From an uncultured Bacteroidota bacterium (GTDB lineage Bacteria; Bacteroidota; Bacteroidia; Bacteroidales; UBA12077), in NCBI GenBank assembly GCA_913055635.1, contig CAJXLK010000014.1, positions 27,504 to 91,503 of the forward strand: a DNA stretch of 64,000 nt, given 5' to 3'. A program made the translations under genes and the position numbers. Every line of letters begins with the position of its first letter. The stretch's first letter is position 1. The notes under the pieces are model-generated. The model worked only from the letters and a program-made list of their open reading frames with translations, was not told where the DNA came from and did no database searches. This document shows, one piece after another, positions 11,321 through 23,200 of the stretch.

Positions 11321-13876
11321 ATGAAGCAATTGATCTGTGCGGGGATCGTCTTATTTTCAATTTTAATTTTTTCATCCGACCTTCAGGGGCAGACTTACTC
11401 CGTGACATTCAGGGTGGACATGAGCCAGGAGACGGTCTCGTCCAATGGAGTGCATATAGCCGGCAATTTTCAGTCTCAGGCGGGCCTCGGCAGCGATTGG
11501 GACCCTGCCTCCACCGGGCTTGCGGATCCCGACGGCGACCAGATATATCAGGTAACGGTTGATGCCATTCCCCAGGGAGTTTATCAATATAAGTTTGTCA
11601 ATGGCAATGAATGGTCGGGGGGAGAGAATCCACCTGAGGGGTGTACGGTAGGCGATTATAATAACCGGCAGGTGGCGGTCTACCAGGATAAGCAGCTTCC
11701 CGCCGTGGTCTTTGACTCGTGCAATGCACAGATCCGTTTTGCGGTCAATATGAGTCAGCAGGAAGTTTCTGATCAGGGGGTGCATGTGATGGGTGATTTT
11801 CAGAAAGCAGCGGGATATAACCAGAACTGGGATCCGGCTTCTTTGCAGATGCAGGACATCAATGAGGATGGCACCTACGAACTCCAACTATCTGTCAGAC
11901 CGGGCGATTATCAATATATTTACGTTAACGGCACTACACAGGAGGATGCAGAGGTTCCGCCTCAGGAATGCTCCGTGGAGGGGCCCAACAACGCTCGTGT
12001 GCGCCCCATCACCGCGGATCAAAGCAACCAGGAACCGCCGGTTTACTGCTTCAATACCTGCCAGGTTTGTGATCCAGCCATTTCAGAGGATTATTCAACA
12101 TACTGGTGGAATGAGGCGGTCTTTTATGAGATCTTCGTCCGCAGCTTTAACGACAGCGATGGGGATGGCATAGGCGACTTCCAGGGCATCATTGAAAAGC
12201 TTGATTATCTCAATGATGGCGATTCAACCACCCACTCCGACCTGGGTATAGATGGCATATGGCTGATGCCGATGATGGCTTCTCCAAGCTACCACGGGTA
12301 TGATGTCACCAACTACTATGCCACCAACCCGGATTATGGAAGTATGACGGATTTTGAACGTTTCCTTCAGGAAGCCCATAAAAGGGGCATCAAGGTGATC
12401 ATCGATTTTGTGATGAATCATACTTCAGATCAGCATCCCTGGTTCACCCAATCGGCCCGAGGAGAAAACGGTTACCGGCCCTGGTATACCTGGCTCGATG
12501 ATGATCCGGGAAGCGGCAAATGGCATTACCGCAACGGTGCCTGGTATTTTGGATGGTTCTGGAGCGGGATGCCCGATTTGAACTATCGCCATACACCGGT
12601 AAAGGATAAGATGTTTGATGTCGCCAACTTTTGGCTCGATAAAGGGGTGGACGGTTTTCGCCTGGATGCCATCAGTTTGCTGGTAGAGGACAGTTTGGGA
12701 AATTCCCAGACCCAGCAGACCCTGAGCGTGTTGGAGGATTTTCATCAGGTTTACAAATCGGTCAATCCACAGGCTTTCACGGTGGGAGAGGTTTGGTCGG
12801 CCACCCCTGAGATCATTCCATATGTCCGGGGTCAGCGCCTGGATGCCTGTTTTGAGTTTGGCCTGGCCAGTGCCATTGTCAATGGGGTTCAGAACCGCCA
12901 GCCTTCCGCCATTGAAAACAAGATGGAGCGGATTGTTGGGGAATATCCCCGCCTGCAGTACAGCCCTTTCCTGAGCAACCACGATCAGGACCGGGTCTTT
13001 AGCCAATTGGAGCGCCAACCGGCTTTGATGAAGCAGGCCGCCTCCGTCTACCTTACCCTGCCCGGGGTGCCTTTTATCTATTACGGGGAGGAGGTGGGCA
13101 TGACCGGTACCGGCGACCACATCAATATACGCAGGCCCATGCAATGGACCGGCGATACTTATGCAGGCTTTAGCAGTGCCGATCCCTGGAATGGAGTGGG
13201 AGACAATTATACCACCCACAACGTTCAAAACATGCAGGAGGATTCGGCTTCCCTGCTGAACCATTATAAAAGGCTGATTGACATCCGCCAGAATCATACC
13301 CCTTTGCAAAAAGGTTATTATCTGGATGTAAGCTCCGCCAGCAATCAAATGCTGAGCTTTGCCCGAATATATAAGGGGAAGGCCGTGATGATGCTCTCCA
13401 ATTTTGCCCCCGATTCAGCCACCGCCAACCTCTCCCTGGAATATTCATCCCTGCCCCCGGGAACCTATTACCTGAAGGATCTCCTTAGGAACCATTCCAT
13501 GGGCACCCTTACCATCAATGAGAAAGGGGGTTTTGACACCTGGAACCTGACCCAACCCCTCGCCCCAAGCGAAAGCTGCATTCTGCTTATTTCAGCATCA
13601 ACGCCCGATGACATTCAACCGGCTCCAAGTGCCAGCGAGCTGCAGGTGGAAGCTTATCCCAACCCCGCCGGCCCGCAGGTGCAAATCCGCCTGAAAAAGG
13701 ACTTGCCCGGCAGCAAAAGCATTCAGGTCTTCAACCTGATGGGCAAAGCCATTTACCACAACAGGTTCAGGGGCAAACAAACCCATGTTGCCACTGGCAG
13801 CTGGCCCTCAGGTGTCTATCTGGTCCGTATCACCCAGGGCACCCGCACCGGCTACCTCCGCCTTGTGGTGAAGTAG
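11321..13876 (+). CDS. secreted alpha-amylase family glycoside hydrolase (GH13) with T9SS C-terminal sorting domain
   Basis: GIDGIWLMPMMASPSYHGYDVTNYY, GVDGFRLDAI, GEVW, SNHDQDR are GH13 regions. Signal peptide at N-terminus. C-terminus LQVEAYPNPAGPQVQI...GVYLVRITQGTRTGYLRLVVK matches the T9SS type A pattern. Confidence 0.93.
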   Translation: MKQLICAGIVLFSILIFSSDLQGQTYSVTFRVDMSQETVSSNGVHIAGNFQSQAGLGSDWDPASTGLADPDGDQIYQVTVDAIPQGVYQYKFVNGNEWSGGENPPEGCTVGDYNNRQVAVYQDKQLPAVVFDSCNAQIRFAVNMSQQEVSDQGVHVMGDFQKAAGYNQNWDPASLQMQDINEDGTYELQLSVRPGDYQYIYVNGTTQEDAEVPPQECSVEGPNNARVRPITADQSNQEPPVYCFNTCQVCDPAISEDYSTYWWNEAVFYEIFVRSFNDSDGDGIGDFQGIIEKLDYLNDGDSTTHSDLGIDGIWLMPMMASPSYHGYDVTNYYATNPDYGSMTDFERFLQEAHKRGIKVIIDFVMNHTSDQHPWFTQSARGENGYRPWYTWLDDDPGSGKWHYRNGAWYFGWFWSGMPDLNYRHTPVKDKMFDVANFWLDKGVDGFRLDAISLLVEDSLGNSQTQQTLSVLEDFHQVYKSVNPQAFTVGEVWSATPEIIPYVRGQRLDACFEFGLASAIVNGVQNRQPSAIENKMERIVGEYPRLQYSPFLSNHDQDRVFSQLERQPALMKQAASVYLTLPGVPFIYYGEEVGMTGTGDHINIRRPMQWTGDTYAGFSSADPWNGVGDNYTTHNVQNMQEDSASLLNHYKRLIDIRQNHTPLQKGYYLDVSSASNQMLSFARIYKGKAVMMLSNFAPDSATANLSLEYSSLPPGTYYLKDLLRNHSMGTLTINEKGGFDTWNLTQPLAPSESCILLISASTPDDIQPAPSASELQVEAYPNPAGPQVQIRLKKDLPGSKSIQVFNLMGKAIYHNRFRGKQTHVATGSWPSGVYLVRITQGTRTGYLRLVVK

Positions 13877-14044
13877 GGCAAAAAATGAGAATTCAATAAA
13901 TATCGGGTAGTAATCCATCCGATCGAAACACCATTTTGACTCATCAAGCGTTCGGTTCGCATGTAATTTCCCCCAAAAAGGTCGTATCTGGAGCCTCTCC
14001 ATGATTCGTTCATTTGATCTGTCCTGACCAGTAAGGTTTTCTAT

Positions 14045-14112
14045 TATTCACTCATTTACGCCTTTAGTCATTCTAAGATTTAGCCATTCCAACAATTACT
14101 CATTCAATCATT
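14045..14112 (-). repeat. Degenerate 8-bp tandem array (ATGNNTAA family)
   Basis: On + strand, positions 14053, 14069, 14085, 14101 and 14109 read CAT; intermediate 8-bp steps (14061, 14077, 14093) hold variants. Reverse complement: AATGATTG AATGAGTA ATTGTTGG AATGGCTA AATCTTAG AATGACTA AAGGCGTA AATGAGTG AATAATAG. Confidence 0.75.
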
Positions 14113-14125
14113 TCTTTTCCTGTTT

Positions 14126-16528
14126 TTATTCGTCCCTCAGCGAATCGGCCGGGTTGGTATGGGCTGTTTTGAGGATTTGCAGGCTAATGGTGATCAAAAC
14201 CACTGCCAGGGCACCCGCCAGGGTTGAGAGGATGATCATTGGGTCGGTCTCGGGCTTATGGGCGGCCGGATCGGTATAGGTCATCAACTGGTCGGTAACC
14301 ACCGCCAGAATAGCAGCGATTAAAAAGTATTTGAGATAGTTCCCCACCATGGTGGCATATATCCTGGGGGATGAAGCCCCCATCACCTTGCGGATGCCGA
14401 TTTCTTTAACCCGCTTGCGGGCAGAAAAGGCCACCAGCGCAAACAGCCCTACCACGGCAATGGCAATGGCGATCACTGAAAAAAAGGCGAACGTGTCTGA
14501 CAAACTTCTGTAAATATCCGTAGCCCGGTTATTGCGGATGGCATCATTCATTGTGTTGAGATTGATGATGGTACCCGGGAAATACCCTTTGAGCTTATCC
14601 TTGCTTTCCTGGAGGGTGGTGAGCAGATTTCCCGGTTGGCTGCGGATGGAGATCAGCTTATAAGCTTTCAGGTTTTCATTATGGAGCAGGAGGATTTGCG
14701 GCATGATCTCAACAAAAGGCGTCATTTTGTGGTAGTTACGAACCACCCCGATCACCCTGTATTTGCCATCCTGAAAGGTTTTGCCAATGGGATTCTCCCA
14801 TCCGATGGCTTGAGCAGCTTTTTCATTGATCAGGCATGCGCTGCTGTCAGAGGCCAGTTGCCGCGAAAAATTCCGCCCCTGAACGATTTTTATGCCGTAG
14901 GTATCGGTGAAATGGTAACCCACATGATTCTTGCTGAACATCAGTTGCTGATCGCCGGTACTGCCCTCCCAGTTCATAAAATCACCTTCATTGCCGTGAA
15001 AGGGAGCATGATAGGAGATGCTGGCATTTTCCACCCCCCGGATCTTTAACAATTCATTGCGCAGGGTGGACCAGTCATTGACCAGCACCTTTTCACTTTT
15101 GTCGATCGGGCCCAATACCAGGCGCTCTTTATCAAAGCCCATTTCTTTGTTGATGAAGAACTGAACCTCTTGATTCGTACCCAGGGCAAAAAGCACAAAA
15201 GCGATGGAGATGAACAACTGAAAGGTGGTGAGGATGGTGCTCAGGCGCTGGCGGGCAGGTTTTTTGTCCGTATGTCGCCTGCCGGAAAGGGCTTCGGTGG
15301 GGGAGTACCGGGAATATTTAATGGCCGGTTGTAATCCTGCAAGAATCCCCATTAAAAGAGAAACCCCGATAAGAAGGAGTATAAAAGGCCATTGCTCGAT
15401 GTAGTTCAGGCCAATCTCCCTGCCAACAATCCGGTTGAACACCGGCATCACCAACTCAACCACTGTGAAAGCCAGTACCAGCGATATGGTGGTAAGTATG
15501 AGCGATTCTCCCAACAATTCGCGGATGATCCGCCCGCGATCTCCTCCCACCACCTTTTTGACCCCCAGCTCCTTGTTTCTCGTTGACATATAGGCGGTGG
15601 TCAGGTTGGTGAAGTTGATCCCGCCCAGGAAAAGAATCAACAGGGCAGAAAAAGAAAAAAGATATAGAATCACCAGGGTCCCACCCTGCAGGGTAGGCTT
15701 TAAATGCAGCATAGCCAGGTTGTTCAGTTGTAGGGTTGATTTTGTTTTGTCCTGGTACTGGTTCAGAAAACCGCTGATTTTACGGGTGAAGCTCGCCACA
15801 TCTGCGTCTTCTCGTAAAAGGACATACACCCGCGATGAATAGATGCCCCAGTCATTGACCAAATCCCAATCATTATTGGCCTTATAACTGCTGATGGAAA
15901 TGAAATAGGTGGCCTCCAGGTGAAAATTGTCGGGGGGATCCTCAATAACCCCCGTTACGCGGTAATTATGTTTGTTGTTGGCGATCAGGGTATGACCCAC
16001 CGGGTTTTCATCGGGGAAGTATTTTTCGGCCAGGGACTGGGTCAATACAACAGTGTTGGGTTCTGACAGGGCCTGGTTGGGATGGCCGGCAATGAAATGG
16101 AAGGTGAACACATCAAACGCCCGGTTGCTGGTATAGTATCCGTTGGCTTCATGGATGGGGTCCTTGTCCGGAGAAGCCGCCAGGTATTCACCCCATGTTT
16201 CGCGAAAACATACATGGTTTTCCACCTCGGAGTAGTTTTCTTCCAGGGCTTTACCTACCGGCCAGGGGGTTTGGGTGAAATATTGCAGCCGGCTTTCATT
16301 GGATGCATGCACCTGTGGTTCAATGCGGAAAATGCGCTCATGTTTAAGGTTGAACTTGTCCCATGACCGCTCATAATTGACATACAAAGAGATCAAAATG
16401 AAGGTGGCCAGCGCTGTGGTTAGTCCGAAAATATTGAATACAAAATAACTCTTGTTTTTATTGAAGTTCCGGAAGATGAGCTTTACAAATGGAGTTTTCA
16501 TGCTTAGTAATTTTTGACTATATTCCAA
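14126..16528 (-). CDS. ABC transporter permease, FtsX/MacB type
   Basis: 800 aa with MacB-PCD-like periplasmic regions and two FtsX blocks (NKELGVKKVVGGDRGRIIRELLGES; KRVKEIGIRKVMGASSPRIYATMVGNYLKY). Confidence 0.9.
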   Translation of the reverse strand: MEYSQKLLSMKTPFVKLIFRNFNKNKSYFVFNIFGLTTALATFILISLYVNYERSWDKFNLKHERIFRIEPQVHASNESRLQYFTQTPWPVGKALEENYSEVENHVCFRETWGEYLAASPDKDPIHEANGYYTSNRAFDVFTFHFIAGHPNQALSEPNTVVLTQSLAEKYFPDENPVGHTLIANNKHNYRVTGVIEDPPDNFHLEATYFISISSYKANNDWDLVNDWGIYSSRVYVLLREDADVASFTRKISGFLNQYQDKTKSTLQLNNLAMLHLKPTLQGGTLVILYLFSFSALLILFLGGINFTNLTTAYMSTRNKELGVKKVVGGDRGRIIRELLGESLILTTISLVLAFTVVELVMPVFNRIVGREIGLNYIEQWPFILLLIGVSLLMGILAGLQPAIKYSRYSPTEALSGRRHTDKKPARQRLSTILTTFQLFISIAFVLFALGTNQEVQFFINKEMGFDKERLVLGPIDKSEKVLVNDWSTLRNELLKIRGVENASISYHAPFHGNEGDFMNWEGSTGDQQLMFSKNHVGYHFTDTYGIKIVQGRNFSRQLASDSSACLINEKAAQAIGWENPIGKTFQDGKYRVIGVVRNYHKMTPFVEIMPQILLLHNENLKAYKLISIRSQPGNLLTTLQESKDKLKGYFPGTIINLNTMNDAIRNNRATDIYRSLSDTFAFFSVIAIAIAVVGLFALVAFSARKRVKEIGIRKVMGASSPRIYATMVGNYLKYFLIAAILAVVTDQLMTYTDPAAHKPETDPMIILSTLAGALAVVLITISLQILKTAHTNPADSLRDE

Positions 16529-16679
16529 AAGAGGTTGACTATTATGCTTGTATGCAGGGTATCAATGAACAATGAATAATGAACCATTTTTTCTCACCGC
16601 CGTGGGAAAAAATTGCTCAATTTCATGATTTTACCATGGGTTCATTTTTAACGTAGGATGTAATTGTAAATCAGAAAAC

Positions 16680-16905
16680 TGCCCCTCCCCATTTGGTACT
16701 GGCAACATCTATTACTCCTGCGACCTCTCTGCCACAGGTAACTGAATTGAACCTGGAAATTCATAAGGAGATAACTTAGTTAATAGTTTGTAACTCAATA
16801 TGGTCTGAATCTTAAAACAGACATTATGTGGTCAATCATTATGGAACCCGCATGTATATCCATGTCCTTGTTGTGTAAGTTCTTGGATGCAGGTTTCATT
16901 TGGAT
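16680..16905 (-). repeat. Diverged copy (plus partial second unit) of the dispersed repeat family
   Basis: Reverse complement begins AAATGAAACCTGCATCCAAGAACTTACACAACAAGGACATGGATATACATGCGGGTTCC. Later TTGAGTTACAAACTATTAACTAAGTTA parallels CTGAAATACAAACTGTTAATTAAACTT; a further CTGTGGCAGAGAGGTCGCAGGAG resembles ATGGCAGAGGTTACCGAGACC. Confidence 0.75.
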
Positions 16906-17199
16906 CAAGACTTATTATCGGTTTTAAATCGGCCTGATATTAACCATCATCCTTTGTTAGCGACGTTCTCGCCATGGGCCTGGCATAGCCCCGCCTAATT
17001 GACCCCGTTGAGCGAAGTCTGCAGAGAAGCTTAGTCCGCTTTGCGGGGTAAGTTTGTTCTTTCGGACCCGATTGATGAAACCCGTTTATTGATTCACCTT
17101 CTTGGTAGGATCATAAATGCATTCGGGTTTGATTTGGCCGGCCCCGAATATCAACCAATAGGGGAGTGAACATTTAGAAGCGGCGATTTTACAGAAGAT

Positions 17200-17240
17200 A
17201 AAAAACAACCCCGCCATGTCTGTTAAAACATGCGGGGTTG
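17200..17240 (-). terminator. Terminator for the 2419-aa gene
   Basis: CAACCCCGCCATGT...ACATGCGGGGTTG hairpin; on the minus strand it is followed by TTTTTT. Confidence 0.7.
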
Positions 17241-17264
17241 CATAAACGGTGATCTCGTTGGTCA

Positions 17265-20200
17265 TTAATTTACAATGATCCTGAAAGTAGCCGAGCGTTT
17301 TCCCTCAATGTAGCGGAGCAGGTAAATCCCTTTGGCTTCATCGGAAAGATCGATTCTGAGGGGGACTTGCCGGATTTTCTGTTGTTTGATGGTTTTCCCG
17401 GAGATCCGGGTCAGGATGATGCGCGCCCCTTCCTGGGCACCTTCCAGAGTGATCTTTCCGGATGTGGGATTGGGATAAACCTCGATTTGTTCTTTTAAAC
17501 CAGGATTGCTGAGGGTGGTGGCCTCTTCAACAGTAATGGTGAATTCCTGCTTATTCGGCGCATCCATGATGCTGTCGGTGACGGTAAGGATCACCTTGTG
17601 ATCACCTGTCTGATCAGCATTTGGTGTGCCATGAAGACTTGCCGAACTATCGCCTTTGGCTTCAAGAGTTAACCAGGAGGGTTTTTGTTCTGCGCCGAAT
17701 GCCAGGGAATCTCCGTCCATATCGAAGGCGGTAACGTGGTATACATAGGCCGAGTCCTCTTTTGCCGAGGTAACCGGCTGGGAAGTGAAGCGTGGTTTGT
17801 CGTTGGTATTGATCACTTCCAGAGAGAAAGCCTGTTCGACGGGGTTTTCAATGTTGCCGTCATCCAGGCTGATGGCCACCTGCTGGGTTCCGACGTGATC
17901 GTTGGTGGGTGTACCCGAAAGGCTAGCCGTACCGTCGCCGTTGTCGTTCAATGTAAGCCAGGCCGGTTTTTCCACCACGCCGAAAGACAGGGGATCGCCG
18001 TCGGGATCGGTGGCTTTGATGGTATACTTGTAGGCCGAGTCCTCTTTTGTCGAGGTAACTGGCTGGGAAGTGAATTGAGGCTTATCATTTACGTTGGCCA
18101 CCTCAATGGTGTCGCGGATAGCGATGGGTTCGGTCATGTAGGCGTCACTCATGGTAATATGAATGGGATTTTTACCTGTATGGGCATTTTTGGGGGTTCC
18201 TGTAAGCTCAAGGGTGGAATCATGAGCCGTCAGATTGAGCCATTCAGGGATTTCAACCCCGTTGAATGAGATCGCATCCCCGTCCTTATCCCTTGCTTTG
18301 AAGCGAGAGGCATAAGATTCGTCCTCAGTGGCTTCATTGGTGCAGGTTTCAACCAGGGTGGGCCGGTCGTTGGTGTTACTAACTTCCAGGCTAAAGCTTT
18401 GACTGGTCGAAGCCTGGTTGGTATCCTGAACCGACAGGCTCACCTGATGCATGCCTACGTGGGTATTCTTGGGCGTACCGCTTAACAGGGCTTTGCCCTT
18501 ATCCTGGTCATTCAGGCTGAGCCATTTGGGCATTGATTGGGCGGTGAATGTTAACGGATCGCCATCTGCATCATAAGCCTCCACGTTGTATTCATACTTT
18601 TTATCTTCAGTGGCCTGGCGAACCGGTGCAGAGGTAAAGGCAGGGGTGCTGTTCTGTTCGCCTGACAAGACTTTCAGGGTGAACAGTTGTTTAACCGGCT
18701 GCGAAACAATGCTGTCGGTGATGGTGATGCCGACAAGCACCTCACCACTAGAGGGCGGGGTACCACTTAACAGGGCGGTGCTGTCCTGATTGTCGGTTAA
18801 GCTTAGCCAGTCGGGCAGGGAAGTATAATCGTAATAGATGGAATCGCCGTCGCGATCAATGGCTTCAAGCTCATAGGTGTAGGATTGGTTGACCTTGGCC
18901 TGTTTCTTGGGCAGGGAGATGAATTCGGGCTTATCATTGGTGTTCATTACATTTAGGGTAAAGGATTGCTGAACCGGTTGGTCTAGATGCCCGTCGCCTA
19001 CTTCAATTTTAACTTGATGATCCCCTATTTCCTTTGCTTCAGGCTTGCCTTTCAACACCGCACTTACTGAATCGCGGGCTTCCAGGCTAAGCCATGAAGG
19101 CAGGCTTTTGCCAGAGAAGGTAAGGCCATCCCGGTCCGCATCCTTCGCGGTGACCGTATAAGAATACAAGGAATCCTCGAATGCTTCCCGGTTGGGCTCA
19201 GAGGTAATAACCGGGGCATCATTGGTATTCTGGACTGTCAGATCAAAAGTCTGTTTAATCGGTTGTTCGATGTGATGATCCGTCAGCTTGAGGCTTACCC
19301 GGTGAGTGCCCACCTGTTCATTGTCAGGTTTGCCCGTCAGCAACGGCTGGTCGTTGGGGTATTCGAGGTTGAGCCATCCCGGCTTGGTGCCGGTAGTTAA
19401 GGAAAGTTGTTGATCATCAACATCTTTGGTCTCAATGGCATATTGATACAGGGAATCTTCCTCAGCCCGGATTACCGGCTCGCTGATAAAGGCCGGGGCA
19501 TCATTGGTGTTTTGAACCCTAAGGGTGAAATCCCGCCGGGCCACACTGTCATTGTACCGGTCTGTAGCAGTGATTTCAACCGGATGAGTCCCGACATCTT
19601 TATTTTTAGGCTTTCCTTTTAATATGGCCTTGCTGCTGTCTATCACTGTAAATTTCAGCCATTCCGGCAGGCTTTTCGCCTCAAATTGAATGCTGTCCTG
19701 TTCGATGTCATAACCTTCCATCAAGTAAATATAGGAGCTGTCTTCCCGGACCATGGTATTAGGCAAATGGGTAAATTCGGGCAATGCATTGACATCGGCC
19801 GGTAATACGGTAATGACAAAGGATTGATCAACAGGTTCTTTGACCACCCCGTCGCTCACTCCGATGGTCACCTGATGGTCGCCCAGGTCGCTGGACTGCG
19901 GATTACCCGTCAGATCGGCTGTACCGTCGCCATTATCCTGCAGCGATAGCCAATCAGGCATATCGACGGGCGAATAGTTCAAATGATCCTGATCCGAATC
20001 CACGGCTTTGATCCGGTATTGATACCCATAGCCGTCCTTGCTGCTGCTTTCCTTGGCCTGGTTGATCGGATCGGAGGTATATTGAGGCGGGTTGTTGACA
20101 TTCTCCACCTCAATGGTAAAGTCTTGTTCTACCGGTTGTTCAATGATGTTGTCGGTGATCTTCAGGTTGATCACATGCGAGCCGACATCTTCATCCTTAG

Positions 20201-23200
20201 GCGTTCCGGAAAGGGTAGCCGAACCGTTTGCTGTTACCTCCATGCTCAGCCAATCGGGCAAACCGCCTGTTTGGAAAAAGAGTGAGTCGGCATCCGGGTC
20301 GCGGGTCGATACCATATAGGTGTAACTGCTGTCTTCTTTGGCATGAGTGGGGGGTTGAGAAGTAAATGCCGGGGCATCGTTGCGGTCTTCTATGGCGATC
20401 TGAAAAGCTTTTGCCGATGAAGCACCCCCCTGATCCGTGGCTTCAATATAGATATGGCAGGTGTTGTGATTTTCATAATTGAAAGTATGATTGGCGAAAA
20501 GGGAATCCTCGCGAATGGTAAACTTGTCATTGTCGGCATCATTCGTCCCGTCCCCCTGGATCAGTTGATACTGATGGGGATCGTTGGCATTTTCATCCTC
20601 TGAATTCAGCAACCCTACCAGGGTATCAGCCGGACTGTTCTCGGCCAGGGTGGTATCGCTGAGGGCCAGGTTGAAAGGCGCACTGTTGATGTTTACCTCC
20701 AGGGGTTCACTGGTCAGGGTCAGATTGGGATAACTGGAATGGAAAGCAATGCCAGTATAGGCTCCTGTATCATCCGTGGAAAAGTTAGGTATGCTCATCT
20801 TGGCCGTCGAATCAATCACCTGACCCTCTTTTTTCCAAAGATAACCCGTTGCATTGAGGTTGTTTTGCGTGAGCGCATGGAGATCTGTTCTCAGGGTGTC
20901 TCCCTGATTAACCAGCAGGGTATCCTGATTCAGCCGGAAGCTGTCCTGTGGCGAATAGTAATAGTTAGAAAGGCTGTCGGGGTTAAAAGACAGGGTCTTA
21001 AGCTCATCAAAGGTGAGTTGATTGTAGTTGACCATTAAAGTGACCAGATTGGAGAGATCTCCCAGGTTGGATGCCTCTGAAAGCTGATTCCTGTCAAGAT
21101 ACAGCCGTTGCAGTACTTCAATTGAATCCAGGGTGGCCGGTATTTTTCCTTCTAATTGATTGTCGGCCAAACTCAGCAATTTTAGTCGGGGCAGCTCGTC
21201 AAAGCGATCGGGGATGGTGCCTTCCAGGTTGTTGTCCCAATAGGCCAGCCATTCAAGACTATCCAGCTCGAAGGTGGCTTCAGGCAGCGGCCCGGTGAGG
21301 TTGTTGTGGGAAAAATTTAGTTTTCGAACCCTTGCTCCATTGGCTTCTACACCTACCCAATTGTTGACATCCTTGCTGGATAGCCAGTTGTCATTATTGA
21401 CCCAGTTCTTGCCGTCGGTTTTCTTATAAATCGATTTGAGGGCCTGGTAATCTTTTTCAATGACTCCTTGCTTGATGTTCTTGCCAATTGGCCTGGTTTG
21501 TAATTCCAGGTTCGGGTATTCGCGATGGGTAATCTTACAGTAATAGGTGCTGGTGTCGGTGGCCGGATAGATGATGGTGCTGTCCTTTCCTTCCACAGGC
21601 GTAAAATTTTTATGCCACTGGTAGGATGAACCGGCGGCATCTTCGGTGGTGGAAAGCCTGAGCGAATCATCTGTTTCTTCTATATTTACCGGTATATTTT
21701 TCTGGTTACCATACTCAAAACTGGAAATGTCTGTAGGTTTGATTCCGCTGGATTTCAAATCTTTGAAGGTAAGTGCATTGCCCACTACCCAGAACCTTTC
21801 TAAGGGCAGATTGGTTAAATTGGGTAAGGTATCAATGTTATTTTTGTTGAGAATGAAATCCTTGCAATTTGTTAATTGATTAAATGAAGCTGGAATACCT
21901 CCCTTTATATTGTTGTCGGAAATGAAGAACTTTTTCAGATTTTGAAGTTTGCTATACTCATCGGGTAAATTACCGGAAAGTTTGTTGCGGGAGAGATTTA
22001 ATGTGGTCAGGTTTTGTAATTGGCCCAATTTACTGGGAAGGGTATCGGAGAGTTGGTTATCTTTCAAAGATAAAGTATTTAAATGATCTAAATCCCCTAA
22101 GGTTTTGGGGATTGATCCTTCTAATTGGTTAATAGCCAGGATAAAATGTTTTAGATGGTTAAGATTGCCCAACTCACTGGGAATTTCACCTGAAAGTTTA
22201 TTTGCTCCGATATTCAGGTGTTCAAGATATTCCAAATTACCAATCCCCGCAGGTATGGTATCGGTAAGGGCATTGCCCCAGAGGACAAAATCCTTAAGAT
22301 TTTGAAGGTGTTTCACTGTAGAGGGGATATTTCCTGAGAGCTCATTGTTGGCTAGGTAAAGGCTTTCAAGATTTTTCAGGTTTCCAATTTCTCGGGGAAT
22401 CTCTCCGGAAATCTTGTTTCCCCCAAGATTGATGTATCTGAGATTGTCCAACTTTCCGATTTTAGGTGAAATCTTGCCCTCAAACTGGTTTCTTTCAAGA
22501 GAAATCTGGTTTAATTCACTCAAATTATATATTTCTTCTGGTATTTTACCAATTAGTTGATTTCCTGGGAAACCTAAGAGGACTAGCTTTTCCAGATGAC
22601 CTATTTTTTTCGATAATTTTCCTTCTACCTTATTGTCAGCAATCCAGATGGTTTTTAGTTGGGTTAGGTCATAAAATCTTTCGGGCAATGGCCCCACAAG
22701 GTTATTGGCTTGAAGATCTATACGGGTAACCCGGTGTTTTTCTACACTCCGGATACCATACCATTCACTAACAGGGGCTTGAGTTTTCCAGTTGGTATTG
22801 TTGCTCCATTTGTCCCCATTGGTCGAATCATAAAGGGCCACCAGCGCCTGGTAGTCTTTTTTGGCAACTCCGTTGACCAACGTGCCCGTAAATATGGCAT
22901 TGGTTTGAAGGGTCAGATTAGGGTAATCCGATTGGGTTATATGGCAGTAATAATTGGCCGGCTCTGCGGAGCTCACTACAATGGAATCTTCCTGTCCGGA
23001 TTGAAGCAGCGAATCGTTGCGGAACCATTTGTATTGCAGGTTGCTACCTTCGGCCGTAACCTCCAGCACCATCTTACTATTGACGGTACTGCTGTCAGGT
23101 TGTGGCAGCCTTCTTTGGGGGGCATATTGATATTGAAGTTGCGACCAGTCCAGGTTTGAATTTTGTAAGTCTTTGAATGACAAATGGTTATAATCCATCC

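Noticed and set aside
12425-13348. 307-aa minus-strand ORF
   Set aside because: Antisense to the GH13 amylase catalytic domain.
16555-16585. ATGAACA/ATGAATA/ATGAACC run as a further array
   Set aside because: Only three short units of different period; too small to separate from chance.
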